From Lysobacterales bacterium (GTDB lineage: Bacteria; Pseudomonadota; Gammaproteobacteria; Xanthomonadales; SZUA-36), in contig JAPHSB010000112.1 of assembly GCA_026193295.1 (NCBI GenBank), forward strand, positions 1 to 21,872: a stretch of DNA of 21,872 nucleotides, read 5' to 3'. The notes beneath the pieces are model-generated. The model did no database searches. It saw only the letters and a list, made by a program, of their open reading frames with translations, and was not told the origin of the DNA. Numbering within the stretch: position 1 is the first letter of the stretch; each line of letters begins with the position of its first letter. Position numbers and translations under genes: made by a program. Positions 6,366 to 13,659 of this stretch are shown here, piece by piece.

Positions 6366-8264
6366 CTAACTGGCCCGGTAAATCGAGATGACTTCTGCCG
6401 CGCCCGGCTTGGTGCTGATCGAGGTCCTGGCCAGTTCGGGCACCAGTCTCAACAGGATCTGCTTCAGGGTCTTGGTGTCGTAGCGCGTCACCGCAATCTC
6501 CGCGACGCGCAATTCGGCGCTCAGATCGCCCCAGTCGGCTTGCCGTGGATGCGCCAGGAAGATCTTCTCATGCTGGGTCTGCTCGTAGGGCTCGAGCTCG
6601 TGGAACAGTTCCTCGAACAGCTTTTCGCCCGGCCGCAGACCCGTGTAAATGATCTGGATGTCCCGTCCGGGCACCATCCCGGAAAGGCGAATCAGCTGTT
6701 CGGCCAGGTAAGTGATCTTGACCGGCTCGCCCATGTCGAGCACGTAGATTTCGCCGCCGCTGCCCAGCACCGCGGCCTGCATGATCAGCTGGCTGGCCTC
6801 GGAAATCGTCATGAAGTAGCGTGAAATTTCCGGATGCGTGACCGTGACGGGCCCGCCCTTGGCAATCTGCTCTTTGAACAGCGGCACGACGCTGCCGTTC
6901 GAATTCAGCACGTTACCAAACCGGACCGTGATGTAGCGGGTATGGGCGCGCGCGTCCATGTTCTGGCAGTACATTTCGGCCACGCGCTTGGTCGCGCCCA
7001 TGATATTGGCCGGATTGACTGCCTTGTCGGTGGAGATCAGCACGAACGTTTCCACCTGGTGCCGCTCGGCCGCCTCGGACAGCCGCATCGTGCCGAGCAC
7101 ATTGTTGCGAAAGGCTTCGCGAATCTGGGTTTGCAGGATAGGCAGGTGCTTGTATGCGGCCGCGTGGAAGATCACGTCGGGACGGTACTCGCCAACTACT
7201 TTCTCCACGGTGGCAGGGTCGCAGATGTCGCCCAGCACACTGTAGAAAACCAGGTCCTGGAAGTCGCTCTGCAGTTCATGATCGATCCGGTAGAGCGCAT
7301 ACTCGCTGTTGTCGATGATGATCAGCTCGACCGGGTTCAGCCGGGCGATCTGCCGGCACAACTCAGAACCGATCGATCCGCCGCCACCGGTGATCATGAC
7401 GCGCTTGCCGGCAAGCCCGTCGCGAATGGAGTCCCACACCAGCGAAACCGGCTCGCGCCCCAGCAGGTCGTCGATCGCCACGCGCTTGAGATCATCGATT
7501 CGCGTGGCCTTGTTGCCCAGGTCGTTCAGAGTCGGTAGCGTGCGGAATTCGATCTCGCTTCTCTCACAGATTTCTACCACCTGCTGCATTTGCTGGTTGG
7601 TGGCCGAAGGCATCGCGATGATGGCCAGGTCGGCGCCGACTTCGCGGCTGACCCGGGGCAATTGATCGATGGCGCCCAGCACCGGGATGCCGTGCACCTG
7701 TGCACCGCGCAGGCGCGCGTCGTCATCCAGGAATCCGACCACTTCGGAGGCGCCGCGATGACGCAGCTCGCGTTCCAGCAGGGCGCCCGAGCGCCCGGCA
7801 CCCAGCACCAATACCCGCTGCAAGCCGCTGACCTTCGAGGTATCCGGCAACCGCGAATCCTTCCAGAAGCGATAACACATGCGCGGCAAACCGAGCGCCA
7901 GGAAGAGGATGGCCGGATAAACCAGCAGTGGGCCCAGCACTTGCCGTACCGCAGCGCCGTAAAAAATAGTCAGTGCAGTGATGATCAGGAGGGTCCCGAA
8001 GGCAGAGGCCCGTGCGATGTTCCACAGGTCGGGAAAGCTGGCGAATCGCCACAAGCCCTTGTATAAACCGGTTGACCACAGGATCAGGCCCTGCACGCCC
8101 AACACCAGGAGCAACTCGGCGCCCAGTGGCAGCGTCGCGATGATGCCGCTGAAACCGCTCCGATTGATGATCCAGCCGGCTGCCAGCCAGGCCAGGGCGA
8201 CCATGAAGAGGTCGTGGATCACGACGGCCGCGCGCGGATGCCGCAGAATGCGCATTGGATTCAT
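6366..8264 (-). CDS. Membrane NDP-sugar 4,6-dehydratase, WbpM/PglF/CapD family
   Basis: Converts a UDP-N-acetylhexosamine to a 4-keto-6-deoxy sugar, the committed step to sugars such as QuiNAc, FucNAc or bacillosamine. From the ATG at 8264 the protein has 632 residues (P. aeruginosa WbpM 665). It starts with four probable transmembrane helices (about 12-130), then a CoA-binding-like Rossmann domain (VLVLGAGRSGALLERELRHRG, 151-171). The dehydratase domain follows, with TGGGGSIGSEL (292-302), HAAAYKHLP and STDKAVNPANIMGATKR. Ser411, Met422 and Lys426 stand where a Ser-Tyr-Lys triad would be, the Met variant known for WbpM. I prefer the start at 8264 because it has GGGATAAG just upstream and avoids overlap. 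A start at 8294 would overlap the preceding gene by 26 bases. The gene lies between a WecA/WbpL-like transferase and galU. Confidence 0.92.
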   Translation of the reverse strand: MNPMRILRHPRAAVVIHDLFMVALAWLAAGWIINRSGFSGIIATLPLGAELLLVLGVQGLILWSTGLYKGLWRFASFPDLWNIARASAFGTLLIITALTIFYGAAVRQVLGPLLVYPAILFLALGLPRMCYRFWKDSRLPDTSKVSGLQRVLVLGAGRSGALLERELRHRGASEVVGFLDDDARLRGAQVHGIPVLGAIDQLPRVSREVGADLAIIAMPSATNQQMQQVVEICERSEIEFRTLPTLNDLGNKATRIDDLKRVAIDDLLGREPVSLVWDSIRDGLAGKRVMITGGGGSIGSELCRQIARLNPVELIIIDNSEYALYRIDHELQSDFQDLVFYSVLGDICDPATVEKVVGEYRPDVIFHAAAYKHLPILQTQIREAFRNNVLGTMRLSEAAERHQVETFVLISTDKAVNPANIMGATKRVAEMYCQNMDARAHTRYITVRFGNVLNSNGSVVPLFKEQIAKGGPVTVTHPEISRYFMTISEASQLIMQAAVLGSGGEIYVLDMGEPVKITYLAEQLIRLSGMVPGRDIQIIYTGLRPGEKLFEELFHELEPYEQTQHEKIFLAHPRQADWGDLSAELRVAEIAVTRYDTKTLKQILLRLVPELARTSISTKPGAAEVISIYRAS

Positions 8265-8268
8265 ATTC

Positions 8269-9285
8269 TTATCCCGCTTTAGCGAGCACTCCAAATTTTC
8301 CCGTCAACACCAACCAGCCGGCCGAGAAAACCAGAACCAGCAGCAATGTGACCGGCCAGGCCAGCACCGGGTAATGGACTGCAACTCCAATTCCCGGCAG
8401 GACCAGGGCCAGATTGATAGCCTGGTAGAGCATGGCAACCCGGCCGTGCGACCATCCGTGTGCAATCAGCCGCTGGTACAGGTGTTGCCGGTGCGCATTA
8501 TACCACCGCTCTCCCCTTATTACTCTGGCCAGCAGAGTCAGTGTCGCGTCCGTCAGAAACAGCAACATGACCAGCAAGCCAACGGGCAGTGTAAACGCGC
8601 CGGAACTCACCCCGTGAACCAACACGGCGGCGAATCCGAAACCGAGTGCGAGACTGCCGACGTCACCCATGAAGACCCGTGCACGACCCAGGTTCCAGGG
8701 CAGGAAACCCGCACAGGCAGCTGCCAGCAACAGGCCCAGCAGGGCCGACTGGCCATCGCCGGACAGCCAATAGAGCGCTGCCAGTACGCTGCCCGCGAAC
8801 ACACCCTGCAACCCCGCCATACCGTTACTGCCGTCCATGAAGTTATACAGGTTGGTCATCCAGATCACGAATAAGCCCGCTACCGCCAGTGGAATCATGC
8901 CTGCGATCCAGCCACTACCTGTTACGCAGGCTAGCAGGTACACCGTGACTGCCAGCTGAACGAGAATACGCAAGCGCACGCTTAGCGAACGATGGTCGTC
9001 CCACCAGCCGGTGATGGCCAGCACGACGAATCCCGGCAGCGCGCAGGAAAGCCAGTAGTCCGGCATCGAGGCCGGCACGAAGAGCGTTGAAGCCGCTGCC
9101 ATGGCCAGCACGAGGCCGGCCCCACCACCACGTGGCGTGGGGTGCCTGTGGCTGTGGCGGTCGCCCGGATGGTCCAACAGGCCAAGGCGTGAGGCATACC
9201 AGGTCGCCAGGCCGGTCAGGACCCAAGAAAGAACCACGGTCAGGGCAATCACCAGCAGATAGGCCATGTCCTCCGCGCTGCCCAT
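8269..9285 (-). CDS. WecA/WbpL-type undecaprenyl-phosphate glycosyl-1-phosphate transferase
   Basis: Polytopic inner-membrane enzyme of the MraY/WecA family. It transfers a sugar-1-phosphate from a UDP-sugar to undecaprenyl phosphate, starting an O-antigen or similar glycan. The 338-residue protein has about ten hydrophobic segments and the conserved cytoplasmic motifs. These are LLDHPGDRHSHRHPTPRGGG (substrate-binding loop), TNLYNFMDGSNGMAG, the catalytic-Asp motif VFMGDVGSLALGF, and the histidine-rich RQHLYQRL. The start could be the ATG at 9285 or, six codons later, at 9267. Both are in frame and the ribosome-site spacing does not decide. It begins 13 bases after lapB. WbpL-like identity is favoured by its neighbour WbpM-like gene; the exact donor sugar is not determined. 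Confidence 0.9.
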   Translation of the reverse strand: MGSAEDMAYLLVIALTVVLSWVLTGLATWYASRLGLLDHPGDRHSHRHPTPRGGGAGLVLAMAAASTLFVPASMPDYWLSCALPGFVVLAITGWWDDHRSLSVRLRILVQLAVTVYLLACVTGSGWIAGMIPLAVAGLFVIWMTNLYNFMDGSNGMAGLQGVFAGSVLAALYWLSGDGQSALLGLLLAAACAGFLPWNLGRARVFMGDVGSLALGFGFAAVLVHGVSSGAFTLPVGLLVMLLFLTDATLTLLARVIRGERWYNAHRQHLYQRLIAHGWSHGRVAMLYQAINLALVLPGIGVAVHYPVLAWPVTLLLVLVFSAGWLVLTGKFGVLAKAG

Positions 9286-9298
9286 GCCGGTTCCGGCG

Positions 9299-10465
9299 CT
9301 ACTCGCCCAGGACCCCCTGGATCCGTTTCGTGGTGTTCCAGTTCCTGCAGCTCGGACACAGCCAGTGATGCGACTGGCCGCTGAATCCGCAGTGATGGCA
9401 GCGATAGCGCGGCTGACGGGTCAGCAGGCGTGTGGTGACTGCTTTTAATATGTCGTTACTGGACTCCGTATCGAGGCTGCCGCCCGCTTTCAGCTCGATG
9501 AGCCGGTCCAGGCCCTTGACCGATGGCTTGTTGGTCAGGGCCTCGACGAGAAACTGGCCGGCGGCATCCCCACCCTGTTCGCTGGCAATAAAATCCGTCA
9601 GCTTGAGAATCAGCGAAATGCCTTTGTAGCGCGCTGCCCATTCGTCGAGCTTATTCCGGTATCGCTGCGTTTCGCCGGCGACGACGGCTGTTTCGCGGTA
9701 ATCTTCGAGCACTTCCGGAATGTAATCCGTATCGAGTTCGGCAATTTCCTCGTAGAGGTCGAGCGCACTGCCCGGGTCACCTTCCTGCGCGGCGAGGTCG
9801 GCCAGCAGAAACCGGGCCCGCACGCTCCTCGGATCGTTCCGCCGCGCCTGGCGCAGGTGGCGCCGGGCCGCCTCGCGGTCATTTTCCGCCAGCGCGTTCT
9901 CCGCCAGTTCGCAGCTGAACTGCGCCATGACGTGGCCCATGTGTTCGCCGCTGACCTGCTCCAGGCGCTGCGCCTGCTCCAGCGCTTTCTCCCAGTCTTT
10001 TTCCTGCTGATAGATTTCCAGCAGGCTGCGCAGTGCCGACGGCGTGTGCGCGTCGGTCTCGATCAGTTCGGAAAACAGCCGTTCCGCGCGATCCAGCAGC
10101 CCGGCGCGCATGTAGTCCTCGCCCAGTTCCAGTAGCGCCTGCGTGCGCTGCTCGGGGCCAAGCCCGGGCTTGGCAATGATGTTCTGGTGAAAGCGGATGG
10201 CCCGGTCGACTTCGCCGCGCCGCCGGAACAGGTTGCCCAGCGCCATGTGGGTTTCGACCGTATCCTGGTTGACCTCGGCCAGCTCGAGAAACACCTGGAT
10301 GGCCTTGTCGGGTTGCTCATTGAGCAGGTAGTTCAAGCCCTGGAAATACTGGTCACTGAACAGGCGGTTGCGTTTGTTGATAGAGCGTCGCCCGAATGCC
10401 CTGGCCAGCCACCAGCCAAAGTACACGGCCACCGGCAGCAGCAAGAGCAACAGGTATTCAATCAT
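9299..10465 (-). CDS. lapB: Lipopolysaccharide assembly protein B
   Basis: Inner-membrane-anchored, cytoplasm-facing protein. In E. coli it works with FtsH and YejM/PbgA to control LpxC turnover and so lipopolysaccharide synthesis. The 388-residue length matches the E. coli protein (389). One N-terminal transmembrane helix (about residues 3-20) precedes a long run of TPR repeats (for example YLLNEQPDKAIQVFLELAEV and THMALGNLFRRRGEVDRAI). A C-terminal rubredoxin-like metal-binding tail has CHHCGFSGQSHHWLCPSC. Its ATG overlaps the end of lapA by 8 bases (ATGATTGA), indicating translational coupling. The ihfB-lapA-lapB order is the conserved gammaproteobacterial one. Confidence 0.96.
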   Translation of the reverse strand: MIEYLLLLLLPVAVYFGWWLARAFGRRSINKRNRLFSDQYFQGLNYLLNEQPDKAIQVFLELAEVNQDTVETHMALGNLFRRRGEVDRAIRFHQNIIAKPGLGPEQRTQALLELGEDYMRAGLLDRAERLFSELIETDAHTPSALRSLLEIYQQEKDWEKALEQAQRLEQVSGEHMGHVMAQFSCELAENALAENDREAARRHLRQARRNDPRSVRARFLLADLAAQEGDPGSALDLYEEIAELDTDYIPEVLEDYRETAVVAGETQRYRNKLDEWAARYKGISLILKLTDFIASEQGGDAAGQFLVEALTNKPSVKGLDRLIELKAGGSLDTESSNDILKAVTTRLLTRQPRYRCHHCGFSGQSHHWLCPSCRNWNTTKRIQGVLGE

Positions 10466-10739
10466 CGATTGCCTTCAGCGTACCCGCCGAGCCGAAGCCA
10501 TTGTCCTTGCGCAGGGCTTTGCGCAGCCGCGCCCGCAACGGCAAAATGCTGAAAAGCCAGGCCAGCAGCACGCCCAGCACGAGGCCCGCGGCAGCGGCGC
10601 AGAGCAGGATCAAGCCGAGCGGCCATTCCAGCCGCAACCAGAGGAGGGCGAGAGAGGCGACCTCGGAATTGAGCGTACCGATCAGGAGCCCGGCGACAAC
10701 CGCCAGGGCCGCAATGACAATGAAAGCGATCCGGTACAC
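10458..10739 (-). CDS. lapA: Lipopolysaccharide assembly protein A (DUF1049), GTG start
   Basis: Small inner-membrane protein encoded beside lapB and thought to act with it in lipopolysaccharide assembly. With the GTG at 10739 it has 93 residues (E. coli 102). Two transmembrane helices are visible, about residues 4-22 and 40-64. The signature GTLNSEVASLALLWLRLEWP lies between them, and the basic cytoplasmic tail starts LPLRARLRKALRKDN. No ATG is available in frame near the conserved start. The GTG lies 4 bases after the ihfB stop and is preceded by AAGTGAG. A longer frame to 10916 exists, but its extra N-terminus overlaps ihfB and looks like an antiframe translation. Confidence 0.88.
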   Translation of the reverse strand: MYRIAFIVIAALAVVAGLLIGTLNSEVASLALLWLRLEWPLGLILLCAAAAGLVLGVLLAWLFSILPLRARLRKALRKDNGFGSAGTLKAIDD

Positions 10740-10743
10740 GGAC

Positions 10744-11031
10744 TCACTTGTCCGGGAAGTCGACGCGCTCGCGCAGGGCTTTGCCCGGTTTGAAGTGGGG
10801 TACGTGTTTGCCCGGCAGCGCGACCGACTCGCCGGTTTTGGGGTTGCGCCCCATGCGCGGTGCGCGGTAATGCAAAGAGAAGCTGCCGAAACCGCGGATC
10901 TCGATCCGTTCTCCATCGGCCAGAGCTGCGCTCATCTGCTCCAGCACCGATTTAACACCCAGTTCCACATCCAGGTGGGCGAGGTGGCGCTGGAATTCGG
11001 CCAGCTGATCGATCAATTCGGACTTTGTCAT
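10744..11031 (-). CDS. ihfB: Integration host factor subunit beta
   Basis: DNA-bending nucleoid protein that pairs with IHF-alpha and acts in replication, recombination and transcription. The 95-residue protein has the HU/IHF fold: N-terminal helices (MTKSELIDQLAEFQRHL), then RIEIRGFGSFSLHYR. The DNA-intercalating beta-arm RMGRNPKTGESVALPGKHVPHFKPGKALRE contains the tip Arg-Asn-Pro. AGGAG lies 5 bases before the ATG. It follows rpsA with a 119-base gap holding a hairpin, so it may have its own promoter as in E. coli. Confidence 0.97.
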   Translation of the reverse strand: MTKSELIDQLAEFQRHLAHLDVELGVKSVLEQMSAALADGERIEIRGFGSFSLHYRAPRMGRNPKTGESVALPGKHVPHFKPGKALRERVDFPDK

Positions 11032-11092
11032 AACAACTCCTGCTATCCCTGATCCTGTTGTCGTAAGGTCATGTCACACGCTTTGGCTCGTG

Positions 11093-11124
11093 CCAAGGGG
11101 GCCGGAAGTCCCAGCCCCCCTTGG
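11093..11124 (-). other. Strong hairpin between rpsA and ihfB
   Basis: CCAAGGGGG (11093-11101) and CCCCCTTGG (11116-11124) form a perfect 9-base GC-rich stem with a 14-base loop. It lies just after the rpsA stop on the minus strand. There is no T tract after it, so it is more likely a processing, stability or partial-termination element than a full intrinsic terminator. Confidence 0.55.
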
Positions 11125-11150
11125 TCCGATAAGTGAGCCCGGATGCCGCC

Positions 11151-12827
11151 TCAGGACTCCTGTTCCAACTGTTCCTTGAGCAAGTCGCCCAGGGAGGTGG
11201 TGCCGCCGGTGGCGCTGCCCTGCTTGTATTCTTTCAGGGCCTCTGCAATCTCGGCGTCGTCCTTCGCACGGATCGACAGGCTGAGCGTGCGGTTCTTGCG
11301 GTCGAGGCTGATGAACTTGGCTTCGACTTCGTCGCCGACCTTGAGCTCGCGGGTTGCATCCTCGACGCGCTCTTCCTTGATGTCGGCAGCGCGCAGATAA
11401 CCCTCCACGCCTTCCACCAGTTCGATCACGGCGCCGCGGGCATCCACTTCCTTGACGGTTCCCTTGACCATGGAACCGCGCGGGTGGGCCGCCATGTAGG
11501 TCGCGAACGGATCCTGGTCCAGTTGCTTGATGCCCAGCGAAATGCGCTCGCGTTCCGGGTCCACGGCCAGCACCACGGCTTCCAGATCTTCGCCCTTGCG
11601 ATAGTTGCGGACCGCCTCCTCGCCGATGTCCTGCCAGGAGATGTCGGAAAGGTGCACCAGTCCGTCTATGCCGCCGTCGAGACCGATAAAGATGCCGAAG
11701 TCGGTGATGGACTTGATCGCACCCGTGACCTTGTCGCCCTTGTTGTGTGTCGCGGCGAAAGACTCCCAGGGGTTCGCCTGGCACTGCTTCATGCCCAGCG
11801 AAATGCGGCGGCGCTCTTCGTCGATGTCGAGCACCATGACTTCGACCTCGTCACCGGTGTGCACGACCTTGGCGGGATTGACGTTCTTGTTGGTCCAGTC
11901 CATCTCGGAAACGTGAACCAGGCCCTCGACGCCATCTTCGATCTCGACGAAGCAGCCGTAATCGGTGATGTTGGAGACCTTGCCGAACAGGCGCGTACCC
12001 ACCGGGTAACGGCGCGACAGGTCATTCCAGGGATCATCGCCGAGCTGTTTGAGGCCCAGCGAAACACGGTTGCGCTCGCGGTCGAAACGCAGCACGCGGA
12101 CATCCAGTTCATCGCCCACATTGACCACTTCGCTGGGATGATGCACCCGCTTCCAGGCCATGTCGGTGATGTGCAGCAACCCATCGATTCCGCCCAGGTC
12201 CAGGAATGCGCCGTAATCGGTCAAATTCTTGACCACGCCCTTGACGATAACGCCCTCTTCGAGGCGTTCCAGCAGGGCTTCGCGCTCTGCGCTGAACTCG
12301 GATTCCACCACTGCCCGCCGCGAAACAACGATATTGTTGCGTTTGCGGTCGAGCTTGATGATCTTGAATTCCAGATCCTTGCCTTCCAGGTAAGCGGGAT
12401 CCCGCACCGGACGGACGTCCACCAGCGAACCGGGCAGGAACGCGCGGATATCCTCGATGTCCACGGTGAAGCCACCCTTGACCTTGCCGCTGATCTTGCC
12501 CTCGACGGTGTTGTCGTCTTCGAAAGCGCCTTCCAGCTTGTCCCAGACCAGGGCGCGCTTGGCCTTGTCACGGGACAGCCGGGTCTCGCCAAAACCGTCT
12601 TCCACGGTATCCAGCGCGACCTGGACTTCGTCACCCACGGCCACTTCCAGTTCGCCCTGCAGGTTGCGGAACTGGCTGATGGGAACGATTCCTTCGGATT
12701 TCAGACCGGCGTTGACGACGACCGAGTCGTCGCGAATCTCCATAACGGTGCCGGTTACGATGGCGCCCGGCTTCAGGTTCTGTGCGGCCAGGCTCTGTTC
12801 AAATAATTCTGCGAAACTTTCAGTCAT
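11151..12827 (-). CDS. rpsA: 30S ribosomal protein S1
   Basis: RNA-binding ribosomal protein that recruits structured or weak-Shine-Dalgarno mRNAs to the 30S subunit. The 558-residue length is normal (E. coli 557). Six S1 (OB-fold) domains can be followed, for example GTVMEIRDDSVVVNAGLKSEG, GVVKNLTDYGAFLDLGGIDG, GKVSNITDYGCFVEIEDGVEG, GAIKSITDFGIFIGLDGGID and GTVKEVDARGAVIELVEG. RISLGIKQL/RVSLGLKQL repeats sit between domains. The ATG at 12827 lacks a good Shine-Dalgarno sequence, as is usual for rpsA, and a leader hairpin lies upstream. It follows cmk by 88 bases, the conserved cmk-rpsA-ihfB order. Confidence 0.98.
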   Translation of the reverse strand: MTESFAELFEQSLAAQNLKPGAIVTGTVMEIRDDSVVVNAGLKSEGIVPISQFRNLQGELEVAVGDEVQVALDTVEDGFGETRLSRDKAKRALVWDKLEGAFEDDNTVEGKISGKVKGGFTVDIEDIRAFLPGSLVDVRPVRDPAYLEGKDLEFKIIKLDRKRNNIVVSRRAVVESEFSAEREALLERLEEGVIVKGVVKNLTDYGAFLDLGGIDGLLHITDMAWKRVHHPSEVVNVGDELDVRVLRFDRERNRVSLGLKQLGDDPWNDLSRRYPVGTRLFGKVSNITDYGCFVEIEDGVEGLVHVSEMDWTNKNVNPAKVVHTGDEVEVMVLDIDEERRRISLGMKQCQANPWESFAATHNKGDKVTGAIKSITDFGIFIGLDGGIDGLVHLSDISWQDIGEEAVRNYRKGEDLEAVVLAVDPERERISLGIKQLDQDPFATYMAAHPRGSMVKGTVKEVDARGAVIELVEGVEGYLRAADIKEERVEDATRELKVGDEVEAKFISLDRKNRTLSLSIRAKDDAEIAEALKEYKQGSATGGTTSLGDLLKEQLEQES

Positions 12828-12843
12828 GTTGATGTTTACTCAC

Positions 12844-12882
12844 GGATGGGCTGCCTAAAGGGTTTGATCGCGGCAACCATCC
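12844..12882 (-). promoter_or_regulatory. rpsA leader hairpin, possible S1 autoregulation element
   Basis: In the minus-strand transcript, GGATGGTTGCC (12882-12872) can pair with GGCAGCCCATCC (12855-12844). That gives about 11 pairs including one G-U, with one bulged C and a 16-base loop. It ends 16 bases before the rpsA ATG, where no strong ribosome binding site exists. In E. coli the rpsA leader folds into hairpins used for S1 self-repression. Equivalence here is inferred. Confidence 0.45.
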
Positions 12883-12915
12883 ACCCAGGGTTGTGGGGCA
12901 AATGCCCGTTAAAAT

Positions 12916-13608
12916 TCAAAGAGATGCTCTGGATTCTTCAAGTAACTTAAGAATCTTCTGCAGCACTTCGTCGATACTCAATTCCGTCGAATCGATAAGG
13001 TGGGCGTCGGGCGCGGCCATGAGCGGGGATACCGCCCTTGACCGATCACGGTCGTCACGCTTTTTAATCTCCCGGAAAAGGCGCGAGAGATTAACACTTT
13101 CTCCTTTTTCTTTCAACTGCTTATGTCGCCTTTTCGCCCTTGCCTCGGCGCTGGCGGTCAGAAAAATCTTCAGCCGCGCGTCCGGGAAGATCACCGTACC
13201 CATGTCGCGGCCATCGGCAACCAGCCCGGGCGGACGGAGAAAACCGCGCTGCAGGTGCACCAGGGCCGCACGCACGGCGGGCAGAGCGGCGGCGCGGGAA
13301 CTGAAGGCGCTCACCTCTTCCGAACGCAGCCGGCTCGTGATGTCCCGGCCGTCCAGCCAAACCACCATGCCATGATCGGCCACCGCGAACTCGACATCCA
13401 GGCCGGCGGCCAGTGAACCCAGCGCCGCCTCGTCATCGGCCGCGATCCCGCGATCCATGGCGGCAACGGCCACCAGCCGGTACAGTGCTCCGCTGTCCAG
13501 CAGGCGCCAGCCCAGGCGCTCGGCGAGCAGCGCGGCGATTGTACCCTTGCCCGAGCCACCCGGGCCGTCAATGGCGATTACCGGTACGTTATGATCCGCT
13601 TGTTTCAC
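12916..13608 (-). CDS. cmk: Cytidylate kinase, GTG start
   Basis: Phosphorylates CMP and dCMP with ATP in pyrimidine nucleotide recycling in the cytoplasm. The 230-residue protein (E. coli 227) has the P-loop GPGGSGKGT at 15-23 and the nucleoside-binding LLDSGALYRLVA. Then come DGRDITSRLRSEEVS, VADGRDMGTVIFPDA, LTASAEARAKRR and the lid region REIKKRDDRDRSRAVSPL. The start is a GTG at 13608 with GGAG 6 bases upstream. It follows aroA by 33 bases; a REP-like hairpin lies at that junction. The order aroA-cmk-rpsA is widely conserved. Confidence 0.96.
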   Translation of the reverse strand: MKQADHNVPVIAIDGPGGSGKGTIAALLAERLGWRLLDSGALYRLVAVAAMDRGIAADDEAALGSLAAGLDVEFAVADHGMVVWLDGRDITSRLRSEEVSAFSSRAAALPAVRAALVHLQRGFLRPPGLVADGRDMGTVIFPDARLKIFLTASAEARAKRRHKQLKEKGESVNLSRLFREIKKRDDRDRSRAVSPLMAAPDAHLIDSTELSIDEVLQKILKLLEESRASL

Positions 13609-13629
13609 GCAATGCTCCAGCGCCGCTCT

Positions 13630-13659
13630 GTGGGAGCGGCTTCAGCCGCGATGGTCGCC
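13630..13659 (+). repeat. REP-like element of a second family at the aroA/cmk junction
   Basis: The plus strand reads GTGGGA, then GCGGCTTCAGCCGC (stem GCGGCT/AGCCGC, TC centre, 13636-13649), then GATGG. The layout matches the other repeat family in the window (GTAGGA, 6-base stem, TC, 6-base stem, GA), but the stem sequence differs. The aroA stop codon (13642-13644) lies in the middle of the hairpin. GCCGCTC (13622-13628) can alternatively pair with GAGCGGC (13634-13640). Confidence 0.7.

Noticed and set aside
5478..6824. 448-codon plus-strand frame opposite galU and the dehydratase
   Set aside because: It spans two real genes on the other strand and has no domain signature.
11133..12806. 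557-codon open frame on the plus strand opposite rpsA
   Set aside because: It is the complement of a highly conserved S1 gene in a GC-rich genome; the translation has no recognisable family and no ribosome binding site.
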